A stretch of DNA of 64,000 nt, from the NCBI GenBank assembly GCA_910579865.1, contig CAJTXA010000013.1, positions 51,819-115,818 of the forward strand, given 5' to 3'. Origin of the DNA: an uncultured Lachnospiraceae bacterium. GTDB lineage: Bacteria > Bacillota > Clostridia > Lachnospirales > Lachnospiraceae. Under the pieces are notes generated by a model that saw only the letters and a program-made list of their open reading frames with translations, was not told the origin of the DNA and made no database searches. Below are positions 8,519 to 16,188 of the stretch, in pieces; the stretch's first letter is position 1, and every line of letters starts with the position of its first letter. The position numbers were made by a program, and so were the translations under genes.

Positions 8519-8887
8519 CTATTTTGTCTTAGAAGCGTGTATAACTTCCTTCCACGTATCACGCATCTCTCTCATATAACCCAATGCCTGCTCCAGCTTT
8601 TCTTTATCTTTCTTTAAATTAGCATCCAGAAGAAGCTGTAAGATACAACGATATACATTTTCAAAATCTTTTGCTACCTTATACTTTGGATCTAAGGTCA
8701 TTAGTAAATGTTCATATATTCGTTCTGCCTTTTGAATATTGGTATTTACTTTTTCAAAATTTTTCTCTTCTAACCCCATCTTTGCTATATTGGTAAATTT
8801 AATTGCTCCCTCATAGAGCATCAAGGTCAATTCCGACTGTGATGCGGTCTGTATACGGTTGTTTGCATAGCTGTTATAACCTGCCAT
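8519..8887 (-). CDS. fliS: FliS, flagellin export chaperone
   Basis: 122 residues beginning MAGYNSYANNRIQTASQ, the usual FliS opening, followed by ELTLMLYEGAIKF, the conserved helix that contacts the flagellin C-terminus. An upstream in-frame ATG at 8935 exists, but the ATG at 8887 has GGAGG seven bases before it and matches the family start, so it is preferred. FliS binds unfolded flagellin in the cytosol and stops early polymerisation. It lies between fliD and the fliT-like gene in the sigma-D operon. Confidence 0.95.
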   Translation of the reverse strand: MAGYNSYANNRIQTASQSELTLMLYEGAIKFTNIAKMGLEEKNFEKVNTNIQKAERIYEHLLMTLDPKYKVAKDFENVYRCILQLLLDANLKKDKEKLEQALGYMREMRDTWKEVIHASKTK

Positions 8888-8987
8888 ATTGATTCCTCCA
8901 TCTGTTCCTTCTATAGTCTGAATCAGGGGTGCCACACAAAAAGCAAAGCTATAAGTATACTCTTTGATGTGGCATCCCCTTAATCAA

Positions 8988-11522
8988 TTAAGCTCCGCCT
9001 CCCAACAAACTAGTCAGGGATGCTGTGCTTGACTGTAACTTCGAAAGTGCAGTTTCCATTGCTGCAAACTGCTTATAGTACTTATCTTCCATTGCTGCAA
9101 TTTTTTCTTCCCATCTCTTAATATCTTTCTCATAAGCTTCATATTCGGTCTTCATCTGTTTATCATTGTAAACCGTATATGCACTGCTTAATTTTGTAGA
9201 CTTCATCTTTTCTGTTAATGTGGAATACATATCCGTTGATAACTTCTGGAAGAATTCCATTACTGCATCTGGATCATCTGCAATCGCAGCTTTTAATTTA
9301 TCTGAATTTAATGCTACATTGGTATCATCTGGATCACCATCAATATGATATGCATTTCTCTCATTTTGTTTTGATGTAAAATATCCTAACGTTTTAATAC
9401 CAAATGTAGATAAGCTATAGTCTTTTCCATTAATTGAGTAAGAACCACGCATTACATTTCGCATTGCAGAAGAAACGGAATTTAAAGTAGAATCCCTGCG
9501 AAGAAGGGAATCTTTAATTTTCTGTTCCCATTTTTCAACTTCCTTCTCAGACATTGCATCTTTTTCTTCGTCTGTCAATGGCTCATATTTTGATGCACTA
9601 TCTGCGTTGTAAGCAGTATCCATTGCAATCATAAGTTCATTATATTGTTTTAAGAAATCCTTAATTGTATTATAAACACCTTCCGTATCACTCGCTGTGT
9701 CAATAATCACTGGATCAGAGCCTGGAACAACGTTTCCTGCTGCATCTTCAGTTGCATTGGTTTTCTTTGCAGTAATTGTTAAACCATTGATATTAAATGA
9801 GTTTGTATTAGAAGTATAATCTACTCCATTCAATTGAATCTTCGCATCCTGCCCATCAACTTTTACTACCTTTGAATCCGATACTGCACTTCCATTAATC
9901 TGATCTTTTGCAAAAGCTATCTGATTATCTAAATTGGTCTTATATTCATCTACCTTTTTGTCAATAATATCTTCCAATGGATCTGTACTTTTATCTACAA
10001 AGATAAATCCACCATTCCCATCTGATGTTATACTAGTAAATTTTTCTTCAATTGCTGTCATTTCCGTAGAAATCTTATTTAATGCATCTGCTTCAGAGCC
10101 TGCACTATAGGCATCCATTCCTACTATTTTTGCATATTCATTATATTCGTCTAAATCACTTCCTGTCAATGGAGTTCCACCAGCAGTATCTAACAGATTT
10201 TTCATCTCATTATAGATTTCATAATTTGCTTTAGAATTTGCAATATCTTTCCTATAAGCATTTTCTGCATCCTGAAGTTCTCCTGCATATTGCATTAATT
10301 CCATATCCATTTTGCCAAACTGAATATTTCCATCTTCATCCTTCTTAATATCCCCGTTTTCATCAACAGCACCAAAAATGGAAGCTAATGCTTTTTTTCT
10401 TGGGTCGCTATCTGGCAGAGCTTTACATTCTTCTTGTAACGTTTCTTCTTTTATTCCCACTAATGTAATCACACCATTGTTATTCTTTATACCAGAATAT
10501 TTTGCTGCAATTTCTTGCTGTTTTGCTTCTATCGCACTCTTCTGATTTGCTACATCCGAAGCATTATATGGATCGAGTCCATAATTACTTGCCAATGTAT
10601 TATATTCTGTTTCAAATTGCGCATACTCTGTCTGAGCATCTGCATCCCCATTATCTGCGTCTTCTTTTAATTCTGCTAATTTATCATGATAATCAAGCAA
10701 TTTTTGATAATCCATATATTGCATCTCATATCCACTTGTAATACTTCTTATAGCAGAAGATATCTCTTTTGCTGATGACAGCTTATTTTTATACGTTGTC
10801 TTCATAGCTTCAGCATCCCAATTTGCAATCTCCTGATACATCTGCTTTTGTTCATCTGACAGAGTATAAATACCCATATTTTTTAACGCATTTACTCCAT
10901 TTGCATCAGTGGCCATAATGTCAAAATCATAGTCTGCTCCACTCTTTAATGCACTGATATAAAATCTCTGATTTGTTGTATCAAAATTTGCAGAAACTCC
11001 TGCATCTTTTAATGCTTTTGTTAAATCGCTAATTTTCATATCAGCAGAAAGTGTAATTTCTGTTTCTTTTCCATTCGGATTTTCTTCGCTTTTTGCTTTT
11101 ACACGAATTGTTGTATCTGACGTAATTCCCAATTCACTTAACTTGCTGGAAGCTGATAATTTCTTTCCATTTGTTCCACTTACCTTATCTCCTGTTAAGT
11201 AAGAGGATTTTGCAAGGCTGCTTACAAAAAGCGTCTGGGTTCCTACAACTGCTCCAGAACCTGCTGTTACACTTGCAATACTCTCATCTGAACTGGTACT
11301 CTTTTTTGTGGAATATGCAGATGAAAAACGCAATTTACTTACTGCATTGCTATAAAAATTATAGATTTTTGCGTTCATTTCTTTCCAAACATCTTGTTTC
11401 CACTCTAACTTTGTCTTATTTTTTACGATTTTTTCTTTTTTGTTGCTGTATGCGGACACCAATTCTTTTACAATTGAATCTGTATCCAGCCCAGAAACCA
11501 TACCTGATAATCTAATTGGCAT
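8988..11522 (-). CDS. fliD: FliD, flagellar filament cap (hook-associated protein 2)
   Basis: 844 residues. The N-terminus MPIRLSGMVSGLDTDSIV is the FliD_N signature and the C-terminus has the FliD_C features (NSVSSAMRNVMRG, LSTFGIKT, a final coiled coil ending in LTSLLGGGA). FliD proteins usually run 450-700 residues, so the middle carries a large insertion (about 200-560) that is acidic, helical and Asp/Asn/Ala-rich; this exposed cap domain varies most between strains. It is exported to the filament tip and drives flagellin folding. It is the second gene after flaG and is followed by fliS 100 bases downstream. Confidence 0.95.
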   Translation of the reverse strand: MPIRLSGMVSGLDTDSIVKELVSAYSNKKEKIVKNKTKLEWKQDVWKEMNAKIYNFYSNAVSKLRFSSAYSTKKSTSSDESIASVTAGSGAVVGTQTLFVSSLAKSSYLTGDKVSGTNGKKLSASSKLSELGITSDTTIRVKAKSEENPNGKETEITLSADMKISDLTKALKDAGVSANFDTTNQRFYISALKSGADYDFDIMATDANGVNALKNMGIYTLSDEQKQMYQEIANWDAEAMKTTYKNKLSSAKEISSAIRSITSGYEMQYMDYQKLLDYHDKLAELKEDADNGDADAQTEYAQFETEYNTLASNYGLDPYNASDVANQKSAIEAKQQEIAAKYSGIKNNNGVITLVGIKEETLQEECKALPDSDPRKKALASIFGAVDENGDIKKDEDGNIQFGKMDMELMQYAGELQDAENAYRKDIANSKANYEIYNEMKNLLDTAGGTPLTGSDLDEYNEYAKIVGMDAYSAGSEADALNKISTEMTAIEEKFTSITSDGNGGFIFVDKSTDPLEDIIDKKVDEYKTNLDNQIAFAKDQINGSAVSDSKVVKVDGQDAKIQLNGVDYTSNTNSFNINGLTITAKKTNATEDAAGNVVPGSDPVIIDTASDTEGVYNTIKDFLKQYNELMIAMDTAYNADSASKYEPLTDEEKDAMSEKEVEKWEQKIKDSLLRRDSTLNSVSSAMRNVMRGSYSINGKDYSLSTFGIKTLGYFTSKQNERNAYHIDGDPDDTNVALNSDKLKAAIADDPDAVMEFFQKLSTDMYSTLTEKMKSTKLSSAYTVYNDKQMKTEYEAYEKDIKRWEEKIAAMEDKYYKQFAAMETALSKLQSSTASLTSLLGGGA

Positions 11523-11533
11523 ATCTTTCCCTC

Positions 11534-11968
11534 CTATAACTTCTCATCTACAAGGATACCAGCTAACTCCCATGCTTTTGCAATCATTCTTAGTGTTTTT
11601 TCCGGCGGAAGTTCCCGAATGACTTCATCTGTTTCCTTGTCAATAATTTTGATGGTTACGCGGTTGGTTACTTCATCAAAACCAAATTCACAGGTTTTAT
11701 CCTGTAAACTTCGATTGATGTCATCAATCGCTTTTTTCATTTTGCCCTCTGTAATTGGAGCATCTGCAGGAATCAATATATCATTTCTATTGTTGTCGAT
11801 TCCTATCGATTCTTCCGGTTTTACAGCTACTTTCATGCTGCTGTCTGCTACATCCGCTTTTTCCACAGGTGTAACAGGTTTGGCTGCCACTGTTGCGCTT
11901 GTATTTGTACTTGCACTTTTCGTTGGCGCCGAATACGATGTTGTACCTGATATAGTATCAACTGCCAT
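11534..11968 (-). CDS. flaG: FlaG family flagellar protein
   Basis: 144 residues starting MAVDTISGTTSYS. The upstream GTG at 11980 overlaps the ribosome site, so the ATG at 11968, about 11 bases after GGAGG, is chosen. The first 90 residues are low-complexity Ser/Thr/Ala/Val; the rest holds the FlaG core (FGFDEVTNRVTIKI, IRELPPEKTLRM). FlaG acts with the FliD cap and influences filament length. It is the first gene of the sigma-D operon and lies 11 bases before fliD. Confidence 0.9.
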   Translation of the reverse strand: MAVDTISGTTSYSAPTKSASTNTSATVAAKPVTPVEKADVADSSMKVAVKPEESIGIDNNRNDILIPADAPITEGKMKKAIDDINRSLQDKTCEFGFDEVTNRVTIKIIDKETDEVIRELPPEKTLRMIAKAWELAGILVDEKL

Positions 11969-12066
11969 AGCTACCTTCACCTCCGTGTGTTTTACAGCGG
12001 TGTCCGCTTCCCTGCCTATTCATCGCTGCATAAAAATTTTAAAAGTTACTTTTTTACTTTTCTTAT

Positions 12067-12094
12067 ATATCGGATAATTCTACATTATTCTTTA
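12067..12094 (-). promoter_or_regulatory. Sigma-D promoter of the flaG-fliD-fliS operon
   Basis: Minus-strand TAAA at 12094-12091, 16-base spacer, TCCGATAT at 12074-12067. The -10 is identical to that of the flagellin promoter at 5712. The -35 lies within the last codons of recQ. The leader before flaG is about 90 bases. Confidence 0.8.
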
Positions 12095-14367
12095 GCAACT
12101 TTTTCTAAAAGCCACCTTTGTGCCCTCTCATTCATCATTAATACATCATAGGGATTTCCCTGTTGACTTATCCGCTGTATAACAAAAAATCCCTTCTTTT
12201 TTCCCTTTTCTTTCACAACGATAGCAGTATGTAGCTGATGTTCACAATAAATATATCCTTCCTCTTCCAACTTCTTTTCTACAGAAACAATCGTAAGTCT
12301 CTTCATCTGCTTTTCATTAATCTGTTGATTTAACTTTCCTACAAATTCAGAAAGTGTACAATTTCCTTCACATTGAATTCGTTCTGCCATCCATTTTGTA
12401 AAGGTAAATTCCTCCTTTTGCACTTCTTTTTCGTGCTTTTCTGACCTTGAACTTTCCTTCTTTTTTGTTGTATTTGTTCCTGATATAGTTACTCTATTTG
12501 ATGCTACTTTATTGGATTCTGTCCAAGAATATCCCTCTCGATCACCTCCAGTTACTTGTAGGATCAATTCTGAAAATCGCTCTCCATATTTTTCCTTTTT
12601 ATTTTGTCCTACTCCAGTTACTGCTAACATCTCTTCTGGTGTAAACGGCAGTTTTATACACATATCATTTAAAGTCTTATCAGAAAATACAATATAAGGA
12701 GGAATATTTTCTTCTTTTGCTATCTCTATACGCAAAAGACGCAGCTTTTCAAACAGTGTATATCCCTTACTGGTCAGTACACTTTTCTTTTCGGATATCT
12801 CCTTTGCTACTTCCTTTGTGCGGCGAATTTCATTTTTTATATAGATTCGGTTGGTCTCTTCCTTTAACTTTAGATAGTCTGTCCCAAGCCGGAGGACTGG
12901 ATAAGAGTCATCTGTCTGTATCAGCATTTTTTCTTGAAGTAATACATCAATAATTTGCCGTAAAGAACTTTCTGCATACTCTGCCAATGTCCCATATGTC
13001 CGATATCTGTCAAAACCATTTTCTAAAATTCTGGCTGCTTTGCTTCCTCTTAACACTCCTATCACAATATTAATCCCAAAGTGCTGTTTTAGTTCATAGA
13101 CACAGTTTAAAATCTTTCGGCTTAATTCCGTTACATCAGTTTTTTTATAATCCATCAGACAATTACTGCAATTTCCACAATCAGCTCCGGTACGCTCTCC
13201 AAAATATTTCAAAATAAAATTTCGCAGACATTCCTTTGTTGTACAATAAAAGGTCATTTCTCGAAGCCGCTTATAGTCACGCTCCCGAATGGCTTCTTCT
13301 TCCTCTTTTGTCAACTCCTTTTTCGACTCTTTATTTTCAATTAAAAATTTATTAATATGTACATCTCTTGGTTCATAGAATAAGATACACTCTGAATTTT
13401 CTCCATCCCTTCCGGCTCTTCCTGCTTCCTGATAATAATTTTCCATACTCTGTGGCATATTGTAGTGTAATACATACCGAACATTTGACTTATCAATTCC
13501 CATGCCAAAGGCATTGGTCGCAACCATAACCATCTTAATATCATAGATAAACTCTTCTTGACTTTCTGTTCGTTCCTCTTTACTCATTCCAGCATGATAT
13601 CTGGCTGCACCAATTCCATTTTGACATAACAGTTCATACACTTCATCTACATTATTTCTAGTTGAACAATAGACTATTCCACATTGATTTCTATGTTCCT
13701 TTATATAATGTAAGATTTCTTCCTTTTTCTTTTTTACATGCTTTACCGCAAAGTACAAATTTTTCCGATCAAACCCTGTAATAAAAAGTTTCGGACAATT
13801 CAACCCTAAAATACATAAAATATCATCTTTTACTTCACTTGTCGCTGTTGCAGTAAACGCACATAGAACTGGCCTCTTTTGAAGCTGTGTTACAAATGCA
13901 GCAATATTTAGATAGCTTGGTCGAAAATCCTGTCCCCACTGCGAAACACAATGAGCTTCATCCACTGCTACCAAAGAGATATCTGCATAAGCAATAAAAT
14001 CTAAAAATAATGACGTATCCAACCGTTCTGGTGCAATATAGAGAATTTTATAACTTCCCTGCCTTGCATATTCAAACGTTTTATAAATTTCCATATCACT
14101 TAGGGAACTATTAATATAGGCAGCAGGAATCCCTGCTTGAGATAACGAATAGACCTGATCCTTCATAAGAGAAATTAATGGTGAAATTACAATTGTAATT
14201 CCAGAAAACATCAATGCAGGCACTTGATAACAAATCGATTTGCCAGCGCCAGTAGGCATAATACCTAACACATCTTTTCCTTCCAAAATACAATCAATCA
14301 ACTCTCGCTGCCCCTTGCGAAAATCATCATAACCAAAATATTGCTTTAAAATCATCTCTGGATTCAT
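12085..14367 (-). CDS. recQ: RecQ-family ATP-dependent DNA helicase
   Basis: 760 residues. Walker A PTGAGKS at 38-44, Walker B/motif II DEAH at 135-138 followed by the RecQ-specific CVSQWGQDFRP aromatic loop, motif VI QEAGRAGRDGE. The zinc-binding cysteines of the RQC region (CTTKECLRNF and CGNCSNC) are present, and an HRDC domain spans about 515-590 (FEKLRLLRIEIAKEE, VTGVGQNKKEKYG). The last 150 residues are an extra tail with a charged linker. It unwinds 3'-5' in recombination repair and fork restart. ATG 14367 follows AGGGGG. The remains of an IS element end about 35 bases upstream of the start, so its native promoter may have been displaced. Confidence 0.93.
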   Translation of the reverse strand: MNPEMILKQYFGYDDFRKGQRELIDCILEGKDVLGIMPTGAGKSICYQVPALMFSGITIVISPLISLMKDQVYSLSQAGIPAAYINSSLSDMEIYKTFEYARQGSYKILYIAPERLDTSLFLDFIAYADISLVAVDEAHCVSQWGQDFRPSYLNIAAFVTQLQKRPVLCAFTATATSEVKDDILCILGLNCPKLFITGFDRKNLYFAVKHVKKKKEEILHYIKEHRNQCGIVYCSTRNNVDEVYELLCQNGIGAARYHAGMSKEERTESQEEFIYDIKMVMVATNAFGMGIDKSNVRYVLHYNMPQSMENYYQEAGRAGRDGENSECILFYEPRDVHINKFLIENKESKKELTKEEEEAIRERDYKRLREMTFYCTTKECLRNFILKYFGERTGADCGNCSNCLMDYKKTDVTELSRKILNCVYELKQHFGINIVIGVLRGSKAARILENGFDRYRTYGTLAEYAESSLRQIIDVLLQEKMLIQTDDSYPVLRLGTDYLKLKEETNRIYIKNEIRRTKEVAKEISEKKSVLTSKGYTLFEKLRLLRIEIAKEENIPPYIVFSDKTLNDMCIKLPFTPEEMLAVTGVGQNKKEKYGERFSELILQVTGGDREGYSWTESNKVASNRVTISGTNTTKKKESSRSEKHEKEVQKEEFTFTKWMAERIQCEGNCTLSEFVGKLNQQINEKQMKRLTIVSVEKKLEEEGYIYCEHQLHTAIVVKEKGKKKGFFVIQRISQQGNPYDVLMMNERAQRWLLEKVAKE

Positions 14368-14406
14368 CCAAAACCCCCTATTTTATCCTCTGCTTACTGT
14401 GACATA

Positions 14407-14510
14407 CTCCCACCGTCTATGCTATGCATAGAGGCGGGGGCTTCTCGTTCAAGTAATCCATTGATTACAGCATAAGCGAGCTAACCCCGTGTGTCCCACG
14501 GTTTTGTATG
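14407..14510 (-). ncRNA. Possible tnpB-linked omega RNA (right-end structured RNA)
   Basis: Between the tnpB stop and the element right end there are three stem-loops: CCGTG/CACGG (14487-14501), GTAATC/GATTAC (14452-14467) and the long imperfect right-end hairpin (14407-14440). TnpB proteins use an RNA made from this part of the element, with the guide taken from flanking DNA; here that would read towards recQ. Inferred from position and structure only. Confidence 0.35.
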
Positions 14511-14516
14511 TGTTGG

Positions 14517-15290
14517 TTATGCATTTATAAGTCGCATACCTTCATTTCTGATATTGATTGCGGCATTTATGTCTCTGTCATGATGTGTGCCGCATTTGGG
14601 ACAAGTCCATTCTCTGACTGACAAATCTTTTGTTTCGGAGTTTCTGTAACCACAACAGGAACAAATCTGACTGCTTGCAAAGAATTTATCCACTTTTACA
14701 AGTCTTTTTCCCATTTCTTCAAGTTTATATTGCAGAAATGTAACAAACATCCCCCAGCCGTTATCAGCAACAGATTTGCCAAAGTCTAATGCTTGTGACA
14801 TGGCTTTCATATCAAGGTTTTCAATACATACACAATCACAGACATTGGCTATCTGCCTTGACTGTTTATGCAGAAAATCCTTGCGCTGATTTGCAACTTT
14901 TTCATGCTGTTTAGCAACCTTGACACGCTGTTTATCACGGTTTTTTGAACCTTTCTGCATAAGCGACAGTTTCCTTTGTTCTCTTTTTTGTTTCTTTTCG
15001 GCTCGTCTGTAGTATCTTGGGTAAGCAGGTTCGTTACTGTTACTGTCCTTGTACAGTTCATGCATGGAAAAATCCAAACCCAAAAAGCTTTGCGGTTCTG
15101 TTTTCTTCAGTTCAGCCATTTCTTTTGCACAAACAGTGTATGTTACAGCGGTTTTGTTTTCTTCATACTGCTTGATTTTTCTGTCAAGCCAATGGTTATA
15201 CACCATTCTGACACAGCCGAAAGTCTTGGCAAACAAAACTTTCTGCTCATCATTGGGGTATATTCTAAATTTATATGCTTTGTTCGCCAT
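14517..15290 (-). CDS. tnpB: TnpB RNA-guided nuclease, internally deleted
   Basis: 257 residues from ATG 15290 (after AAGGAAG); an earlier in-frame start lacks a ribosome site and would overlap tnpA. Typical TnpB proteins are 370-400 residues. The N-terminus (KAYKFRIYPNDEQKVLFAKT) and the whole RuvC/zinc part are present, with D73 in GLDFSMHELY, E157 in CIENLDMKAM, zinc cysteines 210/213 and 230/233, and HDRDINAA at 237-244. About 110-120 residues between KEMAELKK and QSFLGLDF are missing, which in TnpB hold most of the WED/REC RNA- and target-binding region. The catalytic residues survive, but guided cleavage is doubtful. Confidence 0.85.
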   Translation of the reverse strand: MANKAYKFRIYPNDEQKVLFAKTFGCVRMVYNHWLDRKIKQYEENKTAVTYTVCAKEMAELKKTEPQSFLGLDFSMHELYKDSNSNEPAYPRYYRRAEKKQKREQRKLSLMQKGSKNRDKQRVKVAKQHEKVANQRKDFLHKQSRQIANVCDCVCIENLDMKAMSQALDFGKSVADNGWGMFVTFLQYKLEEMGKRLVKVDKFFASSQICSCCGYRNSETKDLSVREWTCPKCGTHHDRDINAAINIRNEGMRLINA

Positions 15291-15295
15291 ATCAT

Positions 15296-15661
15296 TCACT
15301 TCCTTTTTCTGTCCTTTTGTCCTTGACCTTCTATATACTTCTTTATCACTTCTATCGGCGCAACGCCTGTTGTCAACAGGCAAAAGCTCTGACTACAAAA
15401 ATATTCTTTCCATAATTTTTGTCTTATTTGCGGAAACTCCTTTTTCAAAAGTCTGCTGCTTGCACTCTTGTATGCGTTTATGAACTTACTTATTTCCATA
15501 TTCGGGTGTGCCTTAAAAAGTATGTGTACATGGTCTTTGGCGTGATTCCATTCTTTAAGAGTGATATTATAATTTGGTGAAATATACTCAAAAATTTCTT
15601 TTGCACGTTTGAAAATATCCGTGTCAAAAATCTGTTTACGATATTTGATTTGAACGGAAAG
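15296..15661 (-). pseudogene. tnpA: TnpA, Y1 single-strand transposase, 5'-truncated
   Basis: An open frame of 121 residues, with an in-frame TGA at 15664-15662, matches IS200-type TnpA from the KYRKQIFD segment on. The HUH motif appears as DHVHILF and the catalytic Tyr in VIKKYIEGQ. The first 20-25 residues, including the start codon, are replaced by a sequence with a CTCCCACCT/AGGTGCGAG hairpin (15688-15708). The first ATG left is at 15499, after the HUH motif, so no active transposase can be made. It lies 5 bases upstream of tnpB. Confidence 0.8.
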
Positions 15662-15790
15662 TCAAGTGGGTAAGGGGCACAATTCATCTCCCACCTAAGA
15701 GGTGCGAGTCTTCTTGCTGGAAGAGGATAAAAATAATATCCCTTCTTACAAAATGTCTGACTTATTTGAAAATCATTTATATACAATAAA

Positions 15791-15835
15791 AAGCCCCACC
15801 GAATTATGCATGAAAACTAGAGGCATGGTGGGCTT
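15791..15835. repeat. Left-end hairpin of the IS200/IS605 element
   Basis: AAGCCCCACC and GGTGGGCTT pair with one bulge, with a 26-base loop holding ATGCATGAAAACTAGAGGC. It marks the probable left end on the tnpA side. It could also act as a terminator for minus-strand transcription entering the element. Confidence 0.5.
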
Positions 15836-15840
15836 AACTC

Positions 15841-16188
15841 AACATAATTATAATGGATACAAAAATAGAAGTCAAGTCAAACAAAAATACTATTTTTGTG
15901 TTCTAATAAAAAATATCGCTTTTTATTTATCAGACACTATAAACACACAAATAAAGAAGAAAATTTTTTTATAATTAAAACAAAAGACAAATCATTTTAA
16001 TTGTGATATGATATACTTATAAAAACAACAAGGTGTCTTAAAATTATAAATACGAATGATAAGTGTAAAAAAGATTTCTATATTTTTAATATAGAATATA
16101 CTTATAAATAAGTTTATAAAAATACTCTATATTTTAATACAGATAATTTTACTTAACCTTAATATTATCAATCAAAAGGAGAAAATCT
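15841..16188. other. Intergenic region upstream of the chemoreceptor gene
   Basis: Very AT-rich, no gene seen. Holds a hairpin CAAAAATA/TATTTTTG near 15882-15899 and a palindrome ACTTATAAATAAGT near 16100. A TGATATACT extended -10 on the plus strand (16009-16017) is a weak candidate promoter. No sigma-D sequence was found in front of this chemoreceptor. AAAGGAG before 16189 is its ribosome site. Confidence 0.4.

Larger units (their letters stand above)
14401..15836 (-). mobile_element. Decayed IS200/IS605-type insertion sequence
   Basis: Contains a truncated Y1 transposase (tnpA) and an internally deleted tnpB on the minus strand, with imperfect hairpins near both ends (14407-14440 and 15791-15835) that share the words GCCTCTA, GCATA and GGTGGG. 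IS200/IS605 elements have subterminal hairpins and no terminal inverted repeats. Borders are estimated from the hairpins and may be off by tens of bases. Confidence 0.75.

Noticed and set aside
11619..12077. 152-codon plus-strand open frame across flaG and the end of recQ
   Set aside because: Antisense shadow of flaG; no ribosome site, and the sigma-D promoter for the other strand lies within it.
14976..15483. Plus-strand open frames of 116 and 144 codons inside the IS element
   Set aside because: They mirror tnpB/tnpA, have no ribosome sites and give hydrophobic, unlikely peptides.
15490..15786. 98-codon minus-strand open frame overlapping tnpA
   Set aside because: It is out of frame with the tnpA fragment, which shows clear TnpA motifs in the overlapping frame; the peptide itself is unlike any protein.
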